Source of the DNA: Sphingomonadales bacterium
GTDB lineage: Bacteria > Pseudomonadota > Alphaproteobacteria > Sphingomonadales > Sphingomonadaceae
Length of the DNA stretch: 49,223 nucleotides
Direction: 5' to 3'
NCBI GenBank assembly: GCA_021298455.1
Contig: JAJTFR010000003.1
Span: 1-49,223 of the forward strand
Positions 15,389 to 23,284 of this stretch are shown here, in pieces. The notes below the pieces were generated by a model that worked only from the letters and a program-made list of their open reading frames with translations, did not search any database and was not told the DNA's origin. The first letter of the stretch is position 1. Each line of letters begins with the position of its first letter. Both the position numbers and the translations under genes were made by a program.

Positions 15389-15810
15389 TCGCGCGTCGCC
15401 AAACCCATGGTTTCAGTACGCTGGAGCTTTTGGTTGCGCTGGCAATATTGTCGCTGGGGCTGATGGCGCTGATCGATTTTCGTCTGAGCCTGTTGCAGAC
15501 GCAATCGCGCCAACTCGCACAAGCAGAGGCGATCCAGCATGAAGCGAACGCGCTGGCATTGCTGCGCCAGATCAATCCGGCCGCTCAGCCGTCGGGCCGT
15601 ATCGCAATCGACCAATCGGTGCGGTTGCAATGGGACGCACGCATCGTTGGAAGTTACCGCCCGCAGCTTGCCTGGCTGGGCCGCGAGACAGGTTATCGCG
15701 TCGCGCGTTTCAAGGTGAACTATGCAATCGTCGAAGCTGATGCAGCGATCGTGCGCGGCGCGGTCGAGCTGATCGGCCGCATCGGCCCCGATGGACGGCC
15801 AACGCCCTGA
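15385..15810 (+). CDS. gspI: T2SS minor pseudopilin GspI
   Basis: The leader MIARRQTHG is followed by FSTLELLVALAILSLGLMAL, with Glu at +5. The GspI-like pattern of a long N-terminal helix with Gln/Ala-rich continuation (QSRQLAQAEAIQHEANAL) and a small beta domain fits the 141-residue length. The gene overlaps the gspF end by ATGA and closes the gspE-F-I operon. It should form the tip complex with the J and K proteins encoded on the divergent arm. Confidence 0.82.
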   Translation: MIARRQTHGFSTLELLVALAILSLGLMALIDFRLSLLQTQSRQLAQAEAIQHEANALALLRQINPAAQPSGRIAIDQSVRLQWDARIVGSYRPQLAWLGRETGYRVARFKVNYAIVEADAAIVRGAVELIGRIGPDGRPTP

Positions 15811-15840
15811 CCGCAGCGCTTTGAAAAAGGATGACCTACC

Positions 15841-15856
15841 GGTCCGCGCGCGGACC
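15841..15856. terminator. Perfect GC palindrome between convergent genes
   Basis: GGTCCGCGCGCGGACC is a perfect 16-bp palindrome between the end of gspI and the end of the convergent dehalogenase gene. Position suggests a bidirectional transcription stop, but there is no T-tract and, being a palindrome without spacer, it can fold only with loss of the central pairs. It could instead be a protein-binding site. Confidence 0.35.
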
Positions 15857-15876
15857 TGACATCGGCAGCGAGACAA

Positions 15877-16806
15877 TCAAAGCCCGAATTTTGCCAATGC
15901 GGCACGGGCGATGATGTCGCCCTTTTCTTGAACAAAATGGCCGGCGTCGTGCACCTTCAACGGAGCGGGGCAACCATTGAGCGAGCCGCGCAGCCGATCC
16001 ATCACTTCCGGCCCCAACACAGGATCAGCCATGCCTATGGCCATGAAGGTCGGCCCCTGCCATTCACTGGACCACCAGTCGCGTGCCCGGCGTGCCTCGA
16101 CAATACCGGGCATGTTGGGATCGGTCATGACCAGTTCGGGGAAGCGCCGGACCCCCGCCTTAAAGCGGACATCGGGAAATGGCGCGGCATAGGCGGCGGC
16201 TTCTTCCCCTGAAAGATCCGGCTGGCTGCGCTGGAACAAGGCGGCAATGTCCATATCAGGGCGGCTGCGGTTGAAATCACGCCAGCGGGAAAATCCCTCA
16301 CTAATTGGCTCGCCCACCGGGATCGTAGTGTTCATTACCAAAAGCCGGGTGAAACGCTCCGGCATATCGGGCGGAATGGTCAGGCCAAGGATTCCGCCCC
16401 AGTCCTGACAGACCAGCACCACATTCTGCAAGTCGAGCGCATCGATCAGCGCACAAAGCATCCCGCGGTGAAAGGCAAAACTATAGACCGCCTCGTCAAC
16501 CGGCTTGTCAGAGCGGCCAAAGCCTAGCAGGTCCGGCGCAATGACGCGGTGCCCCGCCCCGGCAAAGATCGGGATCATCTTGCGATAGAGATAAGACCAG
16601 GCCGGCTGGCCATGGAGGCACAGGAAGGTCACGGCGGCATCGCGCGGGCCTTCGTCGAGATAATGGACCCGCAGCCCTTCATAACCGGCCAGGTCGTCGC
16701 GATAATGCGGTGCAAAGGCATAGCCCGGCAATCCGGCAAAGCGATCGTCCGTGGTGCGCAGCGCCGATATGCCCGCCCCGGTGTTGAAGGGTTCAGAGTG
16801 GCTCAT
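15877..16806 (-). CDS. Haloalkane dehalogenase, subfamily I (DhlA/DhmA-like)
   Basis: Alpha/beta-hydrolase that cleaves carbon-halogen bonds by nucleophilic attack of Asp, releasing halide and an alcohol. The oxyanion segment is HGQPAWSYLYRKMIPIF and the nucleophile elbow is VCQDWGG, with the Asp and the adjacent halide-binding Trp. A segment MADPVLGPEVM carries the catalytic acid, and DAGHFVQEKGD carries the catalytic His. The N-terminal ISALRTTDDRFAGLPGYAFAP type matches subfamily I. ATG 16806 is chosen over 16818; neither has a good ribosome site. It lies 54 bp downstream of a small membrane protein gene, apparently in one operon with a divergent TetR gene. Substrate range (chlorinated or brominated alkanes) cannot be predicted here. 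Confidence 0.88.
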   Translation of the reverse strand: MSHSEPFNTGAGISALRTTDDRFAGLPGYAFAPHYRDDLAGYEGLRVHYLDEGPRDAAVTFLCLHGQPAWSYLYRKMIPIFAGAGHRVIAPDLLGFGRSDKPVDEAVYSFAFHRGMLCALIDALDLQNVVLVCQDWGGILGLTIPPDMPERFTRLLVMNTTIPVGEPISEGFSRWRDFNRSRPDMDIAALFQRSQPDLSGEEAAAYAAPFPDVRFKAGVRRFPELVMTDPNMPGIVEARRARDWWSSEWQGPTFMAIGMADPVLGPEVMDRLRGSLNGCPAPLKVHDAGHFVQEKGDIIARAALAKFGL

Positions 16807-16860
16807 GCCGCGCCGCATCGATGTGGGGGTTAGACGAAGCTGCGCGTTGGGTCGCCACGG

Positions 16861-17208
16861 TTACGCCTGCCGGGCCCGGGCTTCGCCGAGCAGCAATGCC
16901 TTGGCGTCACCGCCGCAGCGATAGGAATGGAAAAGCAAATAGATCGATAGGAAGAACATGCCGCCAAAAAAGGCGACGACGGCCAGCCCAAGCCCCCCAG
17001 CACTAAACTGGTGCCGCCAGGCCACCCAGATTGCCGACAGCCCCAGAAAGGTCATGAAATCGAGGTTGAACTGGCCCGGCCAGCCCATTTCCGCCATATC
17101 GCCGAAAAACACCGGCAGCAGGTTAAAGCCATGGTTTGCAATGGTAATCGACGTATAGCCGGCAATCGCAAAAAAGCAGATGATCAAGAACAGGCGGAAC
17201 ACAGACAT
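16861..17208 (-). CDS. Small integral membrane protein of unknown family
   Basis: ATG 17208 has GGGAG at a good distance and gives 115 residues; a frame to 17337 would run through the operator region. Three hydrophobic segments are visible: FRLFLIICFFAIAGYTSI, a middle one around FMTFLGLSAIWVAW, and GLGLAVVAFFGGMFFLSIYLL. Between the first two lies a conserved-looking loop, FFGDMAEMGWPGQFNLD. It is upstream of, and probably co-transcribed with, the haloalkane dehalogenase, and divergent from the TetR gene. A DUF2834-like family is possible, but I cannot confirm it. Transport of the substrate or product would be inference. Confidence 0.72.
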   Translation of the reverse strand: MSVFRLFLIICFFAIAGYTSITIANHGFNLLPVFFGDMAEMGWPGQFNLDFMTFLGLSAIWVAWRHQFSAGGLGLAVVAFFGGMFFLSIYLLFHSYRCGGDAKALLLGEARARQA

Positions 17209-17329
17209 TTTCAATTCTCCCACATAATGTTTTTGGCACATTCCAAGGTAGCGGCAGCCGCTATGGCAAAAGGGGCAAGGGCAGCGAACGGCAAGATTTC
17301 GTATAGGAACTCCATTGCCTCTTAATCCT

Positions 17330-17372
17330 TGTAGCAACTGCTACATGGTAACTGAATGTAATGAGTGCTACA
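17330..17372. promoter_or_regulatory. Two TetR operator-like palindromes
   Basis: TGTAGCA-AC-TGCTACA (17330-17345) is a perfect 7+7-bp inverted repeat with a 2-bp spacer. TGTAATG-AG-TGCTACA (17357-17372) has the same length and spacer, an identical right half and a degenerate left half. They lie 27 bp apart in the 172-bp gap between the divergent membrane protein and tetR genes; the second ends 8 bp before the tetR start. This is the expected arrangement for an autoregulated TetR repressor controlling the divergent dehalogenase operon. Confidence 0.65.
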
Positions 17373-17380
17373 AGGGCGAA

Positions 17381-17932
17381 ATGAGTATCAGAAACGCACA
17401 ACGGGAAGCGGTGATCGAGAGGTTGGCCGGGCATCTGCTTGAGCACGGGCTCGCTGCAATTAGCCTTCGCCAGTTGGCCGACGCAGCCGGAGTGAGTGAT
17501 CGGATGCTGCTCTATTACTTCGCAGATAAGGCCGAAGTGCTGAGCGTTACCTTGACCCGGATTGCGGAGATGATGGCCGACGCGCTTGTCGAGGCCCTGC
17601 CCGAAGGCGAAAGTTTCTCGCCAGCTGATTTATTGCAACGTGCAGCCGCATTGACAACGCAAGACGAAATGCGGCGCTTCATGCGCTTCTGGGTTGAAGT
17701 GGTTGCTGCCGCAGCGAGAGGGGAGCCTGCCTTCGCGGGCATTGCGGCGCAGATCATGCAGGGGTGGCAGACATGGGTGGAAAGTCGCTTGATCCTTCCG
17801 CCCGGTACGGATCGGCGCGCGGTTGCACTTGCGATCATCGCGACGATTGATGGCCTGGCCCTCATCGATATCTGTGCAGGCGGACCTGCTGCTACACAAG
17901 CCCGCACCGCGCTTCCCATCTTGTCAACATGA
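17381..17932 (+). CDS. TetR/AcrR family transcriptional regulator
   Basis: ATG 17381, preceded by AAGGG, gives 183 residues. The helix-turn-helix is SLRQLADAAGVSDRMLLYYFADKAEVL, with the typical YYF.DK recognition end. The C-terminal ligand domain is all-helical and contains several Trp/Met positions suited to a hydrophobic effector (FMRFWVEVVAAAARG). It is divergent from the membrane protein/dehalogenase operon and has two operator-like palindromes at its promoter, so it probably represses both itself and that operon until an effector binds. Confidence 0.88.
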   Translation: MSIRNAQREAVIERLAGHLLEHGLAAISLRQLADAAGVSDRMLLYYFADKAEVLSVTLTRIAEMMADALVEALPEGESFSPADLLQRAAALTTQDEMRRFMRFWVEVVAAAARGEPAFAGIAAQIMQGWQTWVESRLILPPGTDRRAVALAIIATIDGLALIDICAGGPAATQARTALPILST

Positions 17933-18082
17933 CCGTTTGGTCTCTGCAGAAAATGCCGGAGCAGTTGATCGATGGTGCGTTCTGCCAAAACTCTTTGCGT
18001 CTGGAATTATAACGCGCAATTCTCTGTGGCGTCGGATCACCAAAATGGAGCGGAAACGCGGCTGCAAACCATCTCTTGAGGG

Positions 18083-18412
18083 TTACCGGAAATAGGATTT
18101 TACATTGTCGGAGATATCGAAAAGCTTCTTTCGCTTATCAATTTCGCATTGCTTTGATGACAAGATATTCGCCTCAAGCAGCCTTTTTATATCAATATTG
18201 TGCGCAGAAATGGAACGCCCTGTCCGCCTCATAATCTCCAAAGATGGGAGGGGGCCGTGTGTCGCGAGCTCATAGATTATTCTGACCTCATTATGCAGGC
18301 ATTTAACGTTGGTCTCAGACTGAAATTTTATAATTTTGTCTAATGCATCTATCATTTTGTAGCCTGGGACATGTGGTGGTGGTCGGAAATAACTATTTAT
18401 AATCTCAACCAT
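18083..18412 (-). CDS. Small winged-helix (MarR-like) regulator candidate
   Basis: The 109-residue product has a helix-turn-helix pattern: NEVRIIYELATHGPLPSLEIMRRTG as helix-turn and ISAHNIDIKRLLEANIL as recognition helix and start of a wing, then a basic beta hairpin (CEIDKRKKLFDIS). I cannot name a subfamily. Base composition is much more AT-rich than the flanking genes and codon use is different, which points to horizontal acquisition. No co-transcribed neighbour exists on its strand. Confidence 0.55.
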   Translation of the reverse strand: MVEIINSYFRPPPHVPGYKMIDALDKIIKFQSETNVKCLHNEVRIIYELATHGPLPSLEIMRRTGRSISAHNIDIKRLLEANILSSKQCEIDKRKKLFDISDNVKSYFR

Positions 18413-18451
18413 CTATCAATATTTATGTAAGTTAGCATATAAAGCTATTGT

Positions 18452-18631
18452 TTACATTAGGTTAGAAATAAATAGCGATTTGGCTAGCCCGCCTAGCGCG
18501 ATCTCGGCCCCTGCCGCCCATCCATTCGTCGCGCGATCCTCAGGATTATCGAAAGCAGCAAGAGCTTTGGACGCTGGCGCTCGCCACCAGATGCGTTCTG
18601 CAACCATGGTCAATGCAATGGCGTGCGCCTC
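18452..18631 (-). pseudogene. 3' remnant of an unrecognised coding gene
   Basis: The 338-bp stretch between the small regulator and the next gene holds no intact gene. On the minus strand, 59 codons after an in-frame TAA (18632-18634) read as protein-like, GC-rich coding sequence (VAERIWWRAP, ALAAFDNPEDRATNGWAAGAE) ending at TAA 18452-18454; the final dozen codons turn AT-rich. An ATG at 18607 could give a 51-residue product, but no ribosome site is seen. Most likely the tail of a lost gene fused to AT-rich DNA. Family not recognised. Confidence 0.35.
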
Positions 18632-18750
18632 TTAACGTTCATATTGCTTGGCCAATTGGACGCACGTTGCAGTTAAATCGCCAGCCCCTTAAGTGTTAGG
18701 CTCCGGTGGGCGAAGCGCAATGCCGGCATGAATAGACAGGGACCCCGGCA

Positions 18751-19932
18751 GTGAACGAAGCGCAGACCATCGAAGCAGCGAAACCGGAGCGTGCCGGAGT
18801 AAGGCGCCTTAGCGACCTCCAGACCCCATGCGTTGTGCTAGACGTTGATCGCATGGACCGAAACATTGCGCGACTAAGGGCGAAACTGGACGGCCTGGGC
18901 GTCACTTTGCGGCCCCATCTTAAGACCGCCAAATCCGTGGAAATTGCAAGGCGGATGATGAACACGCCGCAAGGTCCAGCGACGGTTTCCACGCTCCGCG
19001 AGGCAGAACTGTTTGCTGAGGCAGGCATAACTGATGTCATTTATGCGGTGGGTGTCACTCCATCGAAGCTAGCCAAGGTGATCGAACTGCGGCGCGGCGG
19101 ATGTGACCTCGCTGTGCTGCTCGACACCGTCGAACAGGCGCAGGCCGTTGCTTCCGCCTCCCGTGAGGCTGGCATCATAATTCCCGCACTTATCGAAATT
19201 GATTGTGATGGCCACAGATCGGGGATCCTCCCGGGGGATGCAGATCGGTTGCGTGCGATCGCAGCGGCGCTGGTTGATGGTGGCGAGTTACGGGGCGTAC
19301 TTACCCATGCAGGGGGCAGCTATTCGGCGCGTGGCAACAAGCTGAAAGACTGTGCTGATACAGAACGCAAGGCCGTGATCGAGGCAGCCACCATTCTCCG
19401 CAAAGCCGGATATACTTGTCCCATAGTCAGCATGGGCTCGACACCGACCGCGCACAATGCAGTCATCCTAGACGGGGTAACTGAAGTACGCGCCGGCGTT
19501 TTCATATTCTTTGACCTCGTCATGGCTGGCATAGGTATCTGCAAGGTCGAAGACATCGCCATATCGGTTCTGGCGACAGTGATTGGCCACCAGCGCGAAA
19601 AGGGGTGGATCCTTATAGACGCCGGCTGGATGGCAATGTCGCAGGACAGAGGCACTTCCAAGCAGGAGGTCAATCAAGGATATGGTTTGGTTTGCGATGT
19701 CTCCGGCCAGCCATTCGACAACCTGATTCTCGCTGATGCAAATCAAGAGCATGGGATCATTACCGTGCGGCCAGGCTCCGATGCGGGGCTACCTGCTCTC
19801 CAAATCGGTGATCGGGTGCGGATCCTGCCGAACCATGCCTGTGCAACCGGTGCGCAACATCAAGCCTATCATGTCGTCCGTGGTGCATGCGATCTCGTTG
19901 AGGACGAATGGCAGCGGTTCGGGGGCTGGTAA
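18751..19932 (+). CDS. DSD1-type PLP enzyme (D-threonine aldolase / D-serine dehydratase-like)
   Basis: Fold-type III PLP enzyme with an alanine-racemase-like N-terminal barrel. The PLP lysine is Lys58 in RPHLKTAKS. The C-terminal metal pair is His362 and Cys364 in PNHACAT, as in D-threonine aldolase, eukaryotic-type D-serine dehydratase and D-threo-3-hydroxyaspartate dehydratase. The family cleaves or dehydrates beta-hydroxy D-amino acids; which reaction applies cannot be told by eye. GTG start with AGGGA about 10 nt upstream; length 393 is normal. It is followed 248 bp later, with no gene seen between, by a saccharopine-dehydrogenase-like gene in the same direction. Confidence 0.85.
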   Translation: MNEAQTIEAAKPERAGVRRLSDLQTPCVVLDVDRMDRNIARLRAKLDGLGVTLRPHLKTAKSVEIARRMMNTPQGPATVSTLREAELFAEAGITDVIYAVGVTPSKLAKVIELRRGGCDLAVLLDTVEQAQAVASASREAGIIIPALIEIDCDGHRSGILPGDADRLRAIAAALVDGGELRGVLTHAGGSYSARGNKLKDCADTERKAVIEAATILRKAGYTCPIVSMGSTPTAHNAVILDGVTEVRAGVFIFFDLVMAGIGICKVEDIAISVLATVIGHQREKGWILIDAGWMAMSQDRGTSKQEVNQGYGLVCDVSGQPFDNLILADANQEHGIITVRPGSDAGLPALQIGDRVRILPNHACATGAQHQAYHVVRGACDLVEDEWQRFGGW

Positions 19933-20180
19933 TGATGTTCAAGGCGCATTGATTGGCTCCCCTATGCCCATTGGCTCAGTCCTGTCGAAACGATGGCGGA
20001 CAGCGTTGCCCTTTAGGATCAAGCGACAAGCAATCGAATATCGACGCTTGCAACACCCAAAGTTCGCTGCCTAATGGCGGCCCAACAGATAACGCCAATG
20101 TTCGATTGGTTTGCGCAGCATCAGCGCCAAGTTTCGACGATGGACCTTTGTTCAAAATTCATTGACCCGGCAGGACACAA

Positions 20181-21398
20181 ATGACTGAAACCAAATTCGA
20201 CATCATTGTCTACGGGGCGACGAGTTTCGTTGGCCAGATCATGACCCGCTATATGCATGAGCAGTTCGCAGATGGATCGATCCGATGGGCAATCGCCGGG
20301 CGTTCGCTCAATAAGCTTCAACAGGTCAGCGCTACGATCGGCTTATCGGGTGTCGAGCTTATCGTTGCTGACGCTGCGGATGAATCAGCATTACGGCAAA
20401 TGTGCGCACGGACCAATGTTGTCATATCGACCGTCGGCCCATATGCGCTTTATGGTGATGTGTTGGTCAGGGTCTGCGCCACAACGGGCACAGACTATTG
20501 CGATCTGACGGGGGAACCCCAGTGGATCCGCAAAATGCAATTACGGCACGAGGCTGATGCGATAAAGAGCGGCGCACGGATCGTTCATTGTTGCGGTTTT
20601 GATTCCATCCCATCTGATCTGGGCGTCCATTTTCTGCAACGCAGCGCATTGGAGCAATTCGGCCAAACATGTGACCGGATCAATATGCGCGTCGTCAACA
20701 TGAAGGGTGGCGCGTCAGGTGGCACCATCGCGAGCATGATTAACATGGTCAAGGAAGCGGTAGGTGATGCCGATTTGCGGCGCGAACTCCAAGACCCTTA
20801 CAGCCTGTGTCCAGCCGGCCATGGCTTCTCGGTTCCGCAACCGGATGTGAAAATCACATATGACAATGTCTATGGCGGCTGGATTGCTCCTTTTGTCATG
20901 GCGGGTATCAACACAAGGGTCGTGCATCGGTCCAACGCCTTAAGCGGCAACAGCTATGGTGCCGAATTCACATATGAGGAAGCTGTGGTGACCGGTCAGG
21001 GCGCGAATGGTAAGTGGAAAGCGCGCGCCACCACATGGGGCGTGAATGCGCTTATGATTGGACTGGCTGTACCTCCAATTCGCTGGCTGCTTGAAACTGC
21101 TGTTCTTCCAAAACCAGGCGAAGGACCGAGCGAAGAGGCGCAGTTAAAGGGTGGGTTCGACCTCATTTTCCGCGGCTCAACGGCAAAGGGCGAAACCATA
21201 GGGTGTCGCGTCACGGGGGACCGAGATCCTGGCTATGGGTCAACCGCCAAGATGTTGGCTCAGGCTGCCACCTGCCTTGCCAAAGACGTACCAGACGATG
21301 TTGCGGGGGGCTTCTGGACGCCAGCAACACTTTTGGGCGACAAGCTCGTCGAACGGCTCAAGGCGCATGCCGGACTTACCTTAGAGAAACTGGCCTAG
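20181..21398 (+). CDS. Saccharopine dehydrogenase-like NAD(P)-binding reductase
   Basis: The N-terminal Rossmann motif is VYGATSFVGQIMTRY (GxxxxxG type), followed by IAGRSLNKL and STVGPYALYGDVLV, as in the saccharopine dehydrogenase/trans-acting enoyl reductase family. A conserved DLTGEPQWIRKM and HCCGFDSIPSDLGV follow. At 405 residues it is full length. Members reduce or isomerise diverse substrates, including enoyl groups in lipid synthesis, so the actual substrate is unknown. A downstream acyl-CoA ligase in the same orientation hints at fatty or aromatic acid metabolism, but the frameshifted FAD gene lies between them. Confidence 0.82.
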   Translation: MTETKFDIIVYGATSFVGQIMTRYMHEQFADGSIRWAIAGRSLNKLQQVSATIGLSGVELIVADAADESALRQMCARTNVVISTVGPYALYGDVLVRVCATTGTDYCDLTGEPQWIRKMQLRHEADAIKSGARIVHCCGFDSIPSDLGVHFLQRSALEQFGQTCDRINMRVVNMKGGASGGTIASMINMVKEAVGDADLRRELQDPYSLCPAGHGFSVPQPDVKITYDNVYGGWIAPFVMAGINTRVVHRSNALSGNSYGAEFTYEEAVVTGQGANGKWKARATTWGVNALMIGLAVPPIRWLLETAVLPKPGEGPSEEAQLKGGFDLIFRGSTAKGETIGCRVTGDRDPGYGSTAKMLAQAATCLAKDVPDDVAGGFWTPATLLGDKLVERLKAHAGLTLEKLA

Positions 21399-21629
21399 GG
21401 CTATTGCCAGACTAACATAGCTGGCGGCACAAGGGGGGGGCGTAAGTTGCTTCGCATCCGCGACACGCGCAGGCAATGGCTTTGCGATGGCACAATTGCC
21501 GCAAACTTGCCTCCAGTTGGCAGGCTGGCGCGAGCCGCACTGGATTGCGCCGCTTCGTTAGCAATAACGAACAAAGGAAGGGGCCAAGCACGTGTGGCGC
21601 AGCCTGCCGGAATTGGCTAGGGCGGCGTC

Positions 21630-23232
21630 ATGCTTCGCATCAATGAACTGAAACTGCCTCTCGATCACGCCGCCGAAGACCTTCCGATGGCGATTTGCGC
21701 ACGGCTGAAGATCGACGCCGCTGACCTCACCCGCTTCCAGATCTTCCGCAGGGGCAATGATGCCCGCAAAAAGCACGCAATCCTGCTGACCTATGTCGTC
21801 GATTGCATGGTGGCGAACGAGGCCGCAGTGCTGGCACGCTTTGCCGACGACCAGAATGTGAAGCCCACCCCAGACACTTCCTACAACGCAAGGCTGGGAC
21901 GGCGAACGGCCGGTGGTTATCGGCGCAGGGCCTTGTGGTTTGCTCGCCGCCCTGATCCTCGCGCAGATGGGCCTCAAACCGATCATCATTGAACGCGGCA
22001 AAGCAGTACGCGAGCGGACCAAGGATACCTGGGGACTATGGCGGCGCTCGGTGCTGGAGCCGGAATCGAACGTGCAGTTCGGCGAAGGCGGTGCCGGCAC
22101 ATTCTCGGACGGCAAACTCTATAGTCGAATTAAAGACCCCCGCCATCTGGGGCGCAAGGTGCTGGTCGAGTTCGTCAAGGCAGGCGCGCCGGACGACATT
22201 CTGACCGAAGCCCACCCGCACATCGGCACCTTCCGCCTCGTCACAATGGTGATGTCTATGCGCGAGACGATCGAGAGCCTGGGTGGCGAATACCGTTTCC
22301 AGACCCGCGTCGAGGATTTCGAGATCGAGACGACGCCAGACGGCGAACGGCAGATCGCCGGGCTGCATTTGTCGGACGGATCGCTCCTCCCCGCTCGCCA
22401 CGTGATCATGGCGGTGGGCCATTCGGCGCGCGATACGTTCCAGATACTCTATGACCGGGGCGTGCATATCGAGGCCAAACCCTTTGCCATCGGCGTGCGG
22501 ATAGAGCACCCGCAAAGCTGGGTCGACACGGCGCGTTATGGCCAGAGCGCGGGCAACAAGATCCTCGGTCCCGCGGCCTATTCGATCGCGCATAAGTGCA
22601 GCAACGGACGCACAGTCTATTCCTTCTGCATGTGCCCCGGCGGACGGGTGGTTGCCGCCACGAGCGAGGAAGGCCGCGTCGTCACCAACGGCATGAGCCA
22701 GTATTCGCGTGCAGAGTTCAATGCGAACTCGGGCCTCGTTGTCGACATTGATCCGAACCGCGACTATCCCGGCGGGCCGATGGCGGGGATGGCGTTCCAG
22801 CGCCACTGGGAAAGTCTCGCCTTCGAGGCTGGCGGGCGCAACTATATGGCTCCTGGACAGAAGCTCGGCGATTTCCTCGCCGACCGGCCCTCCACCGAGT
22901 TTGGCGACGTGATCCCCAGCTACAAGCCGGGTGTCCATCTGACCGAACTCAAAAAGTGCCTGCCGGACTATGTGATCGAATCGATCCGCGAGGCGCTGCC
23001 GGTGTTCGGGCGGATGGTGCCGGGCTACGATCATCCTGACGTGGTGATGACCGGCGTCGAGACGCGCACCTCCTCACCGGTGCGGATCACGCGCGGGAGG
23101 GACTGCCAGAGCCTCAACACGCGCGGGCTTTATCCGGCAGGTGAAGGCGCTGGCTATGCAGGCGGCATTCTTTCAGCTGCGGTCGACGGGATCAAGGTGG
23201 CCGAGGCGCTGGCCGCCGAAGTGCTGAAATGA
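21630..23232 (+). pseudogene. FAD-dependent dehydrogenase (COG2509 type), frameshifted
   Basis: Two frames together make one roughly 530-residue protein of the uncharacterised FAD-dependent dehydrogenase family. The N-terminal domain (MLRINELKLPLDH, IFRRGNDARKKHAI, KPTPDTSYN) reads from 21630. The Rossmann core (RPVVIGAGPCGLLAA), the flavin segment QFGEGGAGTFSDGKLYS and the C-terminal ending (YPAGEGAGYAGGILSAAVDG) read from about 21890 in the +1 frame. The frames switch between about 21880 and 21900 and no slippery heptamer is visible. All family motifs after the break look undamaged. It could be a recent frameshift, an assembly error, or a GTG-initiated (21913) shorter protein lacking the first domain. 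Annotated as one broken gene. Confidence 0.8.
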
Positions 23233-23284
23233 ACGCGGCGGATCCATCCCACGATGCGGGTAAAGAACTGGAGTGAGAGAATAG

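Noticed and set aside
17209-17337. Longer form of the small membrane protein
   Set aside because: It would run through the operator palindromes, and the Cys-rich extension does not look like protein; ATG 17208 has a good ribosome site.
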